A stretch of DNA of 64,000 bases from Kordiimonas sediminis (GTDB lineage Bacteria > Pseudomonadota > Alphaproteobacteria > Sphingomonadales > Kordiimonadaceae), in NCBI RefSeq assembly GCF_014656395.1, contig NZ_BNCI01000002.1, positions 1,178,001-1,242,000 of the forward strand. Direction: 5' to 3'. A program made the position numbers and the translations under genes. Below are positions 7,907 through 16,011 of the stretch, in pieces. The first letter of the stretch is position 1, and every line of letters starts with the position of its first letter. The notes beneath the pieces are model-generated. The model was not told the DNA's origin. It searched no databases and saw nothing but the letters and a program-made list of their open reading frames with translations.

Positions 7907-8728
7907 ATGGCTTTTTCGGTAAATACTAATGCTGGTGCACTGGTTGCACTTCAGAACCTCAACAAAACCAACTCCATGCTGGAAACTACACAGTCTCGTA
8001 TTAACACGGGTCTGAAAGTTGCAAGCTCCAAAGATAATGCTGCTACTTTTGCAATTGCGCAGAAGCTTCGCAGTCAGGTATCTGGCCTAGGTGCCGTTCA
8101 AAGCTCGCTTGATCGCTCTTTGTCTTCACTCGACGTAGGTATTGCTGCTGCGGAAGCAGTATCTGACCTGCTGATCGAAATGAAGGGTAAAGCAGTGGCA
8201 GCAGCTGACGATGGTCTGGATGCAGACAGCCGCACTTCTCTGAATGAAGATTTTCTGCAGCTTCGCGATCAGATTGACTCTATCGTTACTAACGCTGAAT
8301 TCAACGGCATTAATGTTGTGAACACTGGTGGTACTGACGTTGTAGCAATTACAAGTGAAGATGCAGGCAATACAATCACTGTGGCTGCTCAGGACGTTTC
8401 CCTGTCTGGCCTTGCTCTTGATACATCTACCATCGGTGCAAATGCTACAGCTGCTTCTAACGCGGTGGCTGCCATCGACTCAGCGATTGATGACGTTAAT
8501 ACTGCTCTCTCAGAAATGGGTGCAGGTTCTAAGCGTCTGTCACTGCAAAAGAGCTTCATCACCAAGCTGTCTGATGCCATCGAAGTTGGTATCGGTAACC
8601 TGGTTGACGCTGATCTCGCAAAAGAATCTGCTAACTTGCAGTCCCTGCAGGTGAAACAGCAGCTGGGCCTTCAGGCTCTCAGCATCGCGAACCAGGCTCC
8701 AAGTACAGTTCTCGGCCTCTTCCGTTAA
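7907..8728 (+). CDS. Flagellin (second of two tandem copies)
   Basis: This second 273-residue flagellin is 259/273 identical to the first by direct comparison. It has the same D0/D1-only architecture and ends VLGLFR. Eight of the 14 differences gain or lose Ser or Thr (for example Met27 to Thr, Gly66 to Ser, Ala74 to Ser), leaving this copy with four more hydroxyl residues, which may matter if both are O-glycosylated. It has its own sigma-54 promoter, three-hairpin leader and downstream hairpin, so it can be expressed separately. Mixed filaments of both subunits are likely but not shown by the sequence. Confidence 0.95.
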   Translation: MAFSVNTNAGALVALQNLNKTNSMLETTQSRINTGLKVASSKDNAATFAIAQKLRSQVSGLGAVQSSLDRSLSSLDVGIAAAEAVSDLLIEMKGKAVAAADDGLDADSRTSLNEDFLQLRDQIDSIVTNAEFNGINVVNTGGTDVVAITSEDAGNTITVAAQDVSLSGLALDTSTIGANATAASNAVAAIDSAIDDVNTALSEMGAGSKRLSLQKSFITKLSDAIEVGIGNLVDADLAKESANLQSLQVKQQLGLQALSIANQAPSTVLGLFR

Positions 8729-8740
8729 GAGTAATCCCTA

Positions 8741-8768
8741 ATGGGTAAGCTGGAAACGGCTTACCCAT
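8741..8768 (+). terminator. Hairpin after the second flagellin, possible terminator
   Basis: ATGGGTAAGC pairs with GCTTACCCAT across an 8-base loop just after the stop codon. There is no proper T-run, so it may end transcription weakly, protect the mRNA 3' end, or let some reading continue into flaG. Confidence 0.5.
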
Positions 8769-8820
8769 CTTAGAAGCAGAAGGACCAAGAACATGTGGGA
8801 GACTAGTGTCTGGAGATAAG

Positions 8821-9234
8821 ATGATGGCTGATATAGGAAACACCGTTGGTGGGGCCCAGGTTGTCAATCTGAAAGCCACCAGCAATAAACAACAACCCCA
8901 AGGCGTAGAGCGTTTTTCGCCACCCGAGAGGCAAGGACCAATTGCACAGGCTCAGTCAGTGCAGGCCGAAATTACCGCTCGAAATGACGAGGCAGCGAAA
9001 AATCGTGATCCGCTTGAGGCCGCGGCAGAAAAAATTCAGGAATTTATTCCTGAAGGTAGAATTGCCCCCAATACGCGCCTTCGTATTGATCAGGACGATT
9101 CTGGTATGTTTGTCTACCAAAGCGTAGATAAAGATTCTGGAGAGGTCTTGAACCAATTCCCAAGTAAAGAAATTCTGGAATTTCTTGCGTATTACCGGGA
9201 TGCGGAAGGCATCGTTGTAGACGACGAAGTATAA
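8821..9234 (+). CDS. flaG: FlaG-family flagellar protein
   Basis: The C-terminal half (about residues 70-135) carries the FlaG pattern: a strand LRIDQDDSGMFVYQSVD, then D-x-SGEVLNQFPSKEILEFL. FlaG proteins affect filament length; their exact function is unsettled. The N-terminal part is low in structure and rich in Gln, Ala and Pro. GGAG at 8812-8815 favours the ATG at 8821 or 8824 over an upstream in-frame GTG at 8806. The position directly behind the flagellins supports the call. Confidence 0.75.
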   Translation: MMADIGNTVGGAQVVNLKATSNKQQPQGVERFSPPERQGPIAQAQSVQAEITARNDEAAKNRDPLEAAAEKIQEFIPEGRIAPNTRLRIDQDDSGMFVYQSVDKDSGEVLNQFPSKEILEFLAYYRDAEGIVVDDEV

Positions 9235-9292
9235 CGACACTGTTGTTGTAGCTGAGTAAACATGACCACTGCAAACAGCGCAGTGTCGTTAT
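9231..9292 (+). terminator. 12-bp inverted repeat at the end of flaG
   Basis: ATAACGACACTG (9231-9242) and CAGTGTCGTTAT (9281-9292) are perfect inverted repeats with a 38-base spacer; the first arm includes the flaG stop codon. A short T-run (CCCTTTT) follows. It may be a long-loop terminator; the spacer is larger than usual. Confidence 0.45.
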
Positions 9293-9369
9293 AACCCTTT
9301 TACCTTGCCCATTACCTATGGTGGCGCAGGGCTTTTTGCGTTGTGACAGGCATGACGAACATACTCACA

Positions 9370-9385
9370 GGTCAAATATTTGACC
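9370..9385. promoter_or_regulatory. Perfect 16-bp palindrome, possible operator
   Basis: GGTCAAATATTTGACC lies about 90 bases before the MoxR start. It could bind a dimeric repressor or activator of the moxR/coxE-like operon. About one perfect 16-bp palindrome is expected by chance in 64 kb, so position is the only support. Confidence 0.35.
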
Positions 9386-9476
9386 ATTAAGACGGTAAAA
9401 GGATTGATTATCCGGTCAGTTGCTACTAATTTGCTGACAAGATCAGATCCACCCCAGAGTTTTCGGAGGCATGAAC

Positions 9477-10322
9477 ATGAAATTTACCGGCACAGATTCC
9501 TACGTAGCTACTGAAGACCTGAAGGTTGCGGTAAACGCTGCAGCGACACTGAAACGGCCTTTACTTATTAAAGGAGAGCCAGGAACGGGAAAAACAGTGC
9601 TGGCAAATGAAGTAGCACAGTCCTTCGGCACCGACCTGATTGAATGGCATATTAAATCCACGACGAAGGCCCAGCAGGGACTATATGAATATGATGCTGT
9701 ATCCAGATTGCGGGATAGCCAGCTTGGGGATGAAAAAGTCAAAGATATCCGCAATTATATTAAACGCGGTAAACTGTGGGAAGCCTTCACACACGGCAAT
9801 ACCCCTGTCCTGTTGATTGACGAAATTGACAAGGCTGACATTGAGTTTCCGAACGACCTCCTTCTCGAGCTGGATCGCATGGAATTCCATGTCTATGAAA
9901 CAGGTGAAACTGTCAAAGCCCAGCATCGTCCGATTGTGATTATCACATCCAATAATGAAAAAGAGTTACCTGATGCCTTCCTGCGGCGCTGCTTCTTTCA
10001 TTATATCAAGTTCCCGGACAAGGATACCATGCGGGATATTATCGAAGTGCACTATCCTGGCATTCAACAAGCACTTGTTCGCGAAGCACTGAATATTTTC
10101 TATGATATTCGCGAAGTGCCAGGCATGAAGAAAAAACCTTCTACAAGCGAACTCCTGGATTGGCTGAAGCTCTTAATGGCTGAAGACCTCCCGGTAGATG
10201 TTCTGAAGTCTTCAGACCCAAACAAACTTATTCCGCCGCTTCATGGGGCTCTTTTGAAAAACGAACAGGATGTTCACCTTTTTGAACGGCTTGCCTTCAT
10301 GAACAAGCGCAAGCAAGGATAG
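9477..10322 (+). CDS. MoxR-family AAA+ ATPase
   Basis: This 281-residue AAA+ protein has Walker A GEPGTGKT at 33-40, Walker B VLLIDEIDKA near 103-112 and a sensor-1 ITSNNEKELPDAFLRRC near 150-165. MoxR proteins work with von Willebrand factor A proteins to load metals or assemble complexes; the CoxE-like partner follows after 12 bases. The second ATG at 9477 is preferred because GGAGG at 9465-9469 is only one base from the first ATG (9471) but seven from the second. The target complex is not evident, as no oxidase or dehydrogenase gene is adjacent. Confidence 0.88.
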   Translation: MKFTGTDSYVATEDLKVAVNAAATLKRPLLIKGEPGTGKTVLANEVAQSFGTDLIEWHIKSTTKAQQGLYEYDAVSRLRDSQLGDEKVKDIRNYIKRGKLWEAFTHGNTPVLLIDEIDKADIEFPNDLLLELDRMEFHVYETGETVKAQHRPIVIITSNNEKELPDAFLRRCFFHYIKFPDKDTMRDIIEVHYPGIQQALVREALNIFYDIREVPGMKKKPSTSELLDWLKLLMAEDLPVDVLKSSDPNKLIPPLHGALLKNEQDVHLFERLAFMNKRKQG

Positions 10323-10334
10323 GAAACCGCTTCC

Positions 10335-11510
10335 ATGTTCATCAACTTCTTTTATGAACTGAAGGAAGGGGGCCTGCCCATCACGATCAAGGAGTATCTA
10401 ACACTCCTTGAAGCGTTAGAGGCTGGCTGTGCCAGCTATAATGTTGATGACTTTTACTATCTGGCCCGGTCTGTTTTTGTAAAAGATGAAAAAAACCTGG
10501 ATAAGTTTGACCGTATTTTTGCCCATGTTTTCAAAGGCATTGAATTTATCGGCGATGATGAAACGGCCAACATCCCTGACGAATGGCTTAAGAAACTTGC
10601 AGAACTTTATCTCTCTGAAGAAGAGATGGAAAAAATAAAGTCGCTGGGTTCCTGGGATGAAATTATGGAGACCCTGAAAAAGCGCCTTGAAGAACAGGAA
10701 GGCCGACACCAGGGCGGTAACAAATGGATCGGAACCGCCGGCAGAAGTCCCTTCGGCGCATACGGTTACAACCCAGAGGGCGTTCGTATCGGCCAGAAAG
10801 AAGGACGACACGGTCGAGCCATCAAGGTTTGGGACAAACGGGAATTTAAAAACCTGGATGATTCTGTGGAACTCGGCACCCGGAACATTAAAGTTGCTCT
10901 CAGGAAACTAAGACAGTTCGCCCGTGAAGGAGAAGCTTCCGAGTTGGACCTTGATGAAACAATCCGGTCAACAGCGCATCAGGGGTATCTGAACATCAAA
11001 ATGGTTCCAGAACGTCATAATGCTGTGAAACTATTACTATTCTTTGATGTTGGCGGCTCTATGGACCCTCACATTAAAGTGTGTGAAGAATTATTCTCCG
11101 CCGCGAGGACAGAATTTAAACATCTGGAATTTTTCTATTTCCACAACTGCCTATATGAACGCGTCTGGAAGGATAATGCTCGTCGGTTCAATGATTTCAT
11201 ACCGACCATGGACCTTCTGCATACCTACCCACATGACTATAAGGTCATCATAGTAGGTGATGCATCGATGAGCCCCTATGAGATCACCTACCCCGGCGGA
11301 TCGGTCGAGCACTGGAATGAAGAATCTGGTGAAGTCTGGATGCGGCGTCTGACTGATGTTTATTCAAAAGCAATTTGGCTAAACCCCATCCCGGATGGAC
11401 ACTGGGATTACAGCCAATCTATCCAAATCATGAAAACTCTGATGGAAGACCGCATGTATCCACTGACATTAAGCGGTATTGACGATGCTATGAAAGAATT
11501 ACGCCGCTAA
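10335..11510 (+). CDS. CoxE-like von Willebrand factor A domain protein
   Basis: This 391-residue protein is the usual partner of the preceding MoxR ATPase. The C-terminal ~190 residues form a VWA domain whose metal site begins DVGGSM at about 238-243, a D-x-G-x-S variant seen in this CoxE-like group instead of the classical D-x-S-x-S. The N-terminal ~200 residues are helical, with a charged segment of repeated Glu and Lys near 90-125 and a Gly/Arg-rich stretch near 125-165. No signal peptide is visible, so it acts in the cytoplasm. Function is assigned only at family level. Confidence 0.85.
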   Translation: MFINFFYELKEGGLPITIKEYLTLLEALEAGCASYNVDDFYYLARSVFVKDEKNLDKFDRIFAHVFKGIEFIGDDETANIPDEWLKKLAELYLSEEEMEKIKSLGSWDEIMETLKKRLEEQEGRHQGGNKWIGTAGRSPFGAYGYNPEGVRIGQKEGRHGRAIKVWDKREFKNLDDSVELGTRNIKVALRKLRQFAREGEASELDLDETIRSTAHQGYLNIKMVPERHNAVKLLLFFDVGGSMDPHIKVCEELFSAARTEFKHLEFFYFHNCLYERVWKDNARRFNDFIPTMDLLHTYPHDYKVIIVGDASMSPYEITYPGGSVEHWNEESGEVWMRRLTDVYSKAIWLNPIPDGHWDYSQSIQIMKTLMEDRMYPLTLSGIDDAMKELRR

Positions 11511-11525
11511 TCGGCCAATCGGCAC

Positions 11526-11553
11526 AAAAAAGGGGACTTCCGCGGAAACCCCC
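11526..11553 (-). terminator. Terminator for the TonB-like gene, in the convergent gap
   Basis: Read on the minus strand, a GGGG stem with an inner TTCC-GC-GGAA hairpin is followed by CCCC and TTTTTT. It lies between two converging genes and has its T-run on the minus side. Confidence 0.75.
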
Positions 11554-11587
11554 TCCAACAAATTCAGATATTGAACCTAACCAACGA

Positions 11588-12073
11588 TTATTCTTCGCCC
11601 ATCAAAGTGATGCTTGCAACCATCGGAGCACCTGCATTCGCAAGCTGACGGCTTGTTACACGACCTTCACGGCGTAAAATTCGCTCTTCCTGCGCGGACC
11701 CAGCAATTGCATAATTCATCTGCACTGAAAAAGTCAGCTTTTCCCCATCATAGTCAGCAGGCAATGCAGGAAAGTCCACTTTCTTCAGAGACTTACGAGC
11801 AGTAGAGTTAATCATAGGGCTACTTGCCATACGAACTGGCTTGATTGCTTCGATATCACCGTTACGGCTGACCGTTACCTGAAACAGGGGGGAGCCTTCT
11901 GCATTTTTGCGAACGGCCAGTGCAGGATACTTCATTTCAGCAGTCAGGTGCTTACCTGCCTTTTGTGCCCAGTGGTTAAGATCCCCGCCATCGCTACCGG
12001 CATGCGCAATGCCGCTGAAACCTGCAACAACTGCTGCTGCAGCCAAAGTTTTTGTAATAGCTGTGTATGACAT
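11588..12073 (-). CDS. Secreted protein with a TonB C-terminal-like domain
   Basis: The 161-residue protein has a signal peptide ending near IAHAG (about residue 26). Its core (YPALAVRKNAEG, QVTVSRNGDI, then NSTARKSLKKVDFPALP) resembles the TonB C-terminal fold in which a conserved Tyr-Pro strand is followed by a Gly-x-Ile turn and a Phe-Pro-x-Leu-Pro segment. There is no transmembrane anchor or Pro-rich spanner, so it is a free periplasmic TonB-like domain, not a full energy transducer. The start at 12073 is set by GAGGAGAA; an upstream in-frame ATG at 12109 has no such site. Role unknown. Confidence 0.65.
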   Translation of the reverse strand: MSYTAITKTLAAAAVVAGFSGIAHAGSDGGDLNHWAQKAGKHLTAEMKYPALAVRKNAEGSPLFQVTVSRNGDIEAIKPVRMASSPMINSTARKSLKKVDFPALPADYDGEKLTFSVQMNYAIAGSAQEERILRREGRVTSRQLANAGAPMVASITLMGEE

Positions 12074-12227
12074 TATTGTTCTCCTCGCATATGTCTTTAA
12101 TGCTGTCATTGTTGTAAATCGCTCTTAACGGCGATGACTGAATGCTAACCATAGATACACTTGGATCGCACGCTATATGCGCTGAAATGATTGAAGATTG
12201 CGATTTCCTGCTAAACCCCTAGATCTA

Positions 12228-12303
12228 AAGTCATACATCTGGCGCGCAAACATAAGGATCAATGAATAAATTGTCATATTTCCTTCACATAGATAGTTAT
12301 GAT
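12228..12303 (+). promoter_or_regulatory. Two candidate Pho boxes and -10 of the alkaline phosphatase promoter
   Basis: Compared with the 18-base Pho box CTGTCATAWAWCTGTCAY, the site at 12271-12288 (TTGTCATATTTCCTTCAC) matches 14 positions and the site at 12228-12245 matches 12. A TATGAT at 12298-12303 sits ten bases after the nearer box, the usual Pho promoter geometry. PhoB control under phosphate limitation is inferred. It also implies that translation starts downstream, at 12403. Confidence 0.6.
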
Positions 12304-12402
12304 AAACAGTACATTAAAAGAGTGATCTGCAGGGTCAATATGGTTGTAAATACTGCCGCAGAGCGTCTATTTGGAATTGATACTAAATTCGGGGAAACAC
12401 TA

Positions 12403-13881
12403 GTGAAATCTTTACTTAAAACGGTTGCAGCAATTGCGCTGATCACACCAATTGCCACGTCTGCAGACTTTGACACAGGTACAACCGAAAGCTGGACAAA
12501 AGCCGGTCAAGACGCAATCAAAGAACGCCTTGCAGACAAGCCCAACACAAAACGCGCTAAGAATGTCATTCTGTTTGTTGGTGACGGCATGGGGATTTCA
12601 ACCTTGACGGCCGCCCGTATTCTTGAGGGGCAGTTAGCAGGCCAGCCAGGTGAAGAAAATTTCCTGAGTTTTGAAAAGTTTCCACACACAGCACTTGTGA
12701 AAACCTACAATGTGGATTCGCAGGTGGCAGACTCAGCTGGCACGGCAAGTGCACTAAACACTGGGGTTAAAACCCGTATTGGTGTGATTAACACGGCACC
12801 GACACACATGCAGGCAACCTGTGACAATATCGCGGACAATCTTGTAACACCGCTTGCCTACAAAGCAGAGGCAGCTGGTATGGCAACAGGTATTGTATCA
12901 ACTGCACGCCTGACGCACGCAACACCCGCAGCCGTATATGCACACTCCCCTCTTCGCGAGTGGGAAACAGACGCTGACATGCCGACAAAGGCAATTGAAG
13001 CAGGCTGTCGGGATATTGGCCAGCAGATTATCGACAAAATTGGTGGTGACGGCCTTGAAGTTGCCCTTGGCGGAGGCCGTCGCAGCTTTAAACCAGTTTC
13101 TGAAGGCGGCAAGCGAAAAGACGGGCGTGACCTGACAAAAGAATGGGTAAGCACTTTCAACAACGCCGCCTACATCGAAACGGCGGCAGAGCTGAAGTCT
13201 GTTGAAGCTGACCACCTTCTTGGCCTGTTTTCTTCCAGTCACATGAGCTTTGAAGCCCAGCGTGACGGCACAGAAGAACCAACTCTGACAGAGATGACTG
13301 AAGCAGCGATCAAAGCACTTTCCAAGGATGAAGACGGTTACTATCTGATGGTAGAAGCAGGTAGAGTGGACCACGGTCATCACGGTGGAAGCGCCTATCT
13401 GGCTCTCCATGATGCAGTTGAGCTGTCACGTGCTGTTAAACGTACGCTTGAGCTTGTTGATACAGAAGAAACACTTATTCTGGTTACAGCCGACCACAGC
13501 CATGTCTTTACTATGGCAGGGTACCCGGTCAGAGGAAACCCGATCTTCGGCCTGGTCAACAGCCTTAACCGGGACGAAAATGGTGAAATAAAGCAAGAAC
13601 TTACTCTCGCCAAGGACGGCAAGCCTTACACAACTCTGGGCTACCATAACGGTTCAGGCGCAGTAAAAGGCGAACGCCCACACCTGACGGCAGAAGAAGT
13701 AGCCAAGCCAGATTTTAAGCAGCAAGCACTTGTGCCAACGAGAAGTGAAACGCATGGCGGTGAAGATGTTGGACTATTTGCGATTGGTCCTTGGTCTCAT
13801 CTCGCGAAAGGCACCATGGAACAGAATGTGGTCTACCATATTATGCACCATGCGCTTGATCTCGATAACAGGAACAAGTAA
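12403..13881 (+). CDS. Alkaline phosphatase, periplasmic
   Basis: The protein (492 aa from a GTG start) hydrolyses phosphate monoesters outside the inner membrane. A signal peptide ends near Ala21 (ATSA-DFD). Metal and catalytic motifs are intact: FVGDGMG (Asp61), ADSAGTAS with the nucleophile Ser111, EAGRVDHGHHGG near 317-328, TADHSH near 362, and HGGEDVG near 449. The GTG at 12403 is chosen because GGGGAA lies seven bases upstream and the signal peptide begins right there; an ATG at 12262 opens the same frame but precedes the likely promoter. Candidate Pho boxes upstream suggest phosphate control. Confidence 0.9.
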   Translation: MKSLLKTVAAIALITPIATSADFDTGTTESWTKAGQDAIKERLADKPNTKRAKNVILFVGDGMGISTLTAARILEGQLAGQPGEENFLSFEKFPHTALVKTYNVDSQVADSAGTASALNTGVKTRIGVINTAPTHMQATCDNIADNLVTPLAYKAEAAGMATGIVSTARLTHATPAAVYAHSPLREWETDADMPTKAIEAGCRDIGQQIIDKIGGDGLEVALGGGRRSFKPVSEGGKRKDGRDLTKEWVSTFNNAAYIETAAELKSVEADHLLGLFSSSHMSFEAQRDGTEEPTLTEMTEAAIKALSKDEDGYYLMVEAGRVDHGHHGGSAYLALHDAVELSRAVKRTLELVDTEETLILVTADHSHVFTMAGYPVRGNPIFGLVNSLNRDENGEIKQELTLAKDGKPYTTLGYHNGSGAVKGERPHLTAEEVAKPDFKQQALVPTRSETHGGEDVGLFAIGPWSHLAKGTMEQNVVYHIMHHALDLDNRNK

Positions 13882-13924
13882 AGGCGCATAATGCCTACCT
13901 TCTTCCTATGGTAAGATATTAACT

Positions 13925-13955
13925 AAAAAAAAGCCGGGATTACCCCCGGCTTTTT
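13925..13955. terminator. Bidirectional terminator between phosphatase and methyltransferase genes
   Basis: AGCCGGG and CCCGGCT flank a 6-base loop, with an A-run before and TTTTT after, so it can serve both converging genes. Confidence 0.9.
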
Positions 13956-14009
13956 GCTTTTCTGGTCCAATAATACATACAGATTACATACATAATCTGC
14001 TGCTTCAGA

Positions 14010-14786
14010 TCATTCTGGCTTCTTGAATTTCATGACAAATCTATCCGTTTTGCCGCGAATAGATGCATCAAACATCGAGATCGTCAGTGGATCATCCGGA
14101 TTGCGCAAAACATCACTTTCATCAACTAAAACAAACCCGTGCCCGGTCATAATCGTGATGACTTTCCCCGCATCAATTCTGTGCAATTGATTTGCTGTCA
14201 GTTCGAGCGGCGCACCTGTCTTGGCCGAATGGTCGATAATACCAACGACACCGCCCGGCTTCAGTCCTTTGAACAGTTCTGAAAGCAACCGGTCTGCATC
14301 AATTTCGGGCCAGTTTTCGCTATGATAATACAAGTCATGAAAGGTCAGTGTCATCATGACAAAATCCAGGCTGTCCGGGGCTAAGTGTATATCATCAGCC
14401 TCGGCGATCAATGACTGCACATTGGCAAGTCTGCCGTTCTCGTAGCGGGTCTTCAGGTCATTCTTGGCAAAGGAGAGATAGGCGGCATTATTATGCGCTG
14501 TAACCTTCCCGTTTGGGCCGACGATGCGGGAAAGCAATTCAGTATAGTATCCGCCGCCTGAAAACAGGTCCAGAATAGTCTGCCCTTCCTCTACGCCAAA
14601 AAATGACAAAACCTCTGATGGCTTACGGTCTGCATCCCGTGCGCGATCTGTGTCCGGACGTTCCGCCGACGAAATAGCCTGTTCAATGGTCTGTGCGTCT
14701 TCTGCAAACAAGGGCATAACTGAAGGCACAGATAGGGCGCCAGCACTTGCCATCAAACCAGCGATGATCAGTCTTTTACCAAGCAT
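14010..14786 (-). CDS. Exported class I SAM-dependent methyltransferase-like protein
   Basis: This 258-residue protein has an N-terminal signal-like segment (KRLIIAGLMASAGALSVPS) and then a Rossmann methyltransferase core: ILDLFSGGGYYTELL near 70-84, an acidic EADD around 128-131, and a TLTFHDLYY segment near 146-154. It resembles the COG4798 predicted methyltransferases, which also carry signal peptides. The oddity is that SAM is not known to be available in the periplasm, so it may have lost catalysis or stay membrane-bound. Substrate unknown. Confidence 0.75.
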   Translation of the reverse strand: MLGKRLIIAGLMASAGALSVPSVMPLFAEDAQTIEQAISSAERPDTDRARDADRKPSEVLSFFGVEEGQTILDLFSGGGYYTELLSRIVGPNGKVTAHNNAAYLSFAKNDLKTRYENGRLANVQSLIAEADDIHLAPDSLDFVMMTLTFHDLYYHSENWPEIDADRLLSELFKGLKPGGVVGIIDHSAKTGAPLELTANQLHRIDAGKVITIMTGHGFVLVDESDVLRNPDDPLTISMFDASIRGKTDRFVMKFKKPE

Positions 14787-14825
14787 GTTTCATATCCTTC
14801 TATGAAGAAAGTACACCAAAGAAAA

Positions 14826-15332
14826 TTATGTGTCGTATTTGGCGATTGCTTCATTCAGCGTTCTTGTCAGTGTTGCGCCAACCTCACCGCCATCACCACT
14901 AACCCGGCCACGGATGACGGCCTTCATGGCATCAATATGGGCCTTCACTACCTCAATCATATTATCCGTGATACCAGACTTGGTTGTTGTAAAGTCATAC
15001 AGCGAGTCTGAGAACGCAGTAATAAGAGGATAACCAAAGGTACCCCCCTGCCCTTTCATATCATGGGCAATATGATTGATTTCCTCAAAAAAGTCCTTCC
15101 GGTTTTCGGGGGTATCAACACAGCGGCCATGTTGCTCCTGCAGTTTCGCAATCAAACCAGAAACCCAGTCAGGATAGTCTTCTGACATTTTCTCAAGCGC
15201 CTGTGACGCGGCCTCAAGTGCCTCAACACTGATAGAAGCTCCGCCCGCAGACAGGCCTGCCGTTTTATCCCGCAGCCGGTTTTTAAAACGGTAAAAACGA
15301 ACGATAACTGGTGCGTTGCTTTTTTTAGCCAC
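14826..15332 (-). CDS. Histidine phosphotransfer (Hpt) domain protein
   Basis: The 168-residue protein is helical and carries the Hpt signature H-D-M-K-G at His90-Gly94, the expected phosphoryl-accepting His. The N-terminal 40 residues are basic and the rest spans an Hpt four-helix bundle. It starts at a GTG that overlaps the response-regulator stop as GTGGCTAA, implying coupled translation. It may receive phosphate from or pass it to a response regulator, but the adjacent regulator has Asn in place of the acceptor Asp, so its true partner may be elsewhere. Confidence 0.75.
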   Translation of the reverse strand: MAKKSNAPVIVRFYRFKNRLRDKTAGLSAGGASISVEALEAASQALEKMSEDYPDWVSGLIAKLQEQHGRCVDTPENRKDFFEEINHIAHDMKGQGGTFGYPLITAFSDSLYDFTTTKSGITDNMIEVVKAHIDAMKAVIRGRVSGDGGEVGATLTRTLNEAIAKYDT

Positions 15333-15876
15333 GGATAATCTCCACGCCTTCGCTTTTGTCTGTCAAAACGCGCCGTTCAGGGCCTTTGGGTTCCAATTTC
15401 TGACGACGACGGTCTGGCCCGAAATAGTCTTTGGTATGCACAAACTGACGTGGGCGTTCAATGATTGAAACAAGCTTGTCGGCAATGTTTTTGATCGTGA
15501 AGGGTTTCGCCAGAATTTCTGTTACGCCCATCTCGCGCGCCATTGTAACCCTCTCTGGCTCTGTATAACTGGTAATCATGACAAAGGGTACAAAACGATC
15601 TGGGCTGTCCTTATGGCGGCGCACCCACCGCAGGAACATCATGCCGTCAACTGGCGACATATCCCAGTTGGAAACAATGATATCAATCTGCTGAATACCC
15701 ACTTTCATGGGTTCTTCTTTAACCCGTTTCAGGAAATTAATGGCATCGCCACCGTGTTCAACGGCTATTACCTGCCCTACACCCAAAACTTTCAACGAAT
15801 TCACAAGCAAAGAACGAATGAACGGACTGTCTTCCGCCAAAAGTACATTCACCCTATCGAAATCATAATCGCTCAT
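15325..15876 (-). CDS. CheY-like response regulator with Asn at the phosphoacceptor position
   Basis: Residues about 8-140 are a receiver domain: acidic pair Glu15-Asp16, Thr102 (MITSYTE) and Lys124 (ILAKPF). The acceptor region reads VSNWDMSPVDG, with Asn70 where CheY has Asp57 and Asp72 where CheY has Asn59, an apparent swap. Residues about 145-183 form a basic tail containing DRRR and ERR. There is no output domain. It is co-translated with the Hpt gene. It may be a phosphorylation-independent or unusual receiver; the codons clearly read AAC TGG GAT. Confidence 0.8.
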   Translation of the reverse strand: MSDYDFDRVNVLLAEDSPFIRSLLVNSLKVLGVGQVIAVEHGGDAINFLKRVKEEPMKVGIQQIDIIVSNWDMSPVDGMMFLRWVRRHKDSPDRFVPFVMITSYTEPERVTMAREMGVTEILAKPFTIKNIADKLVSIIERPRQFVHTKDYFGPDRRRQKLEPKGPERRVLTDKSEGVEIIRG

Positions 15877-16011
15877 ACAGGTCCCTTTTAATTCCCATGT
15901 TACTGTTACATGTCAGGGATTAAATCACAAAAACTTTTACGTGCTTTTCCGTATTTAAACGGAAGAAATCTGCCGCTGCCTTCATCCAAGAATAGCAGCG
16001 ACACCTTAACT

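Noticed and set aside
12262-12402. Start of alkaline phosphatase at the ATG at 12262
   Set aside because: The translation there resembles no protein, and the Pho box lies inside it.
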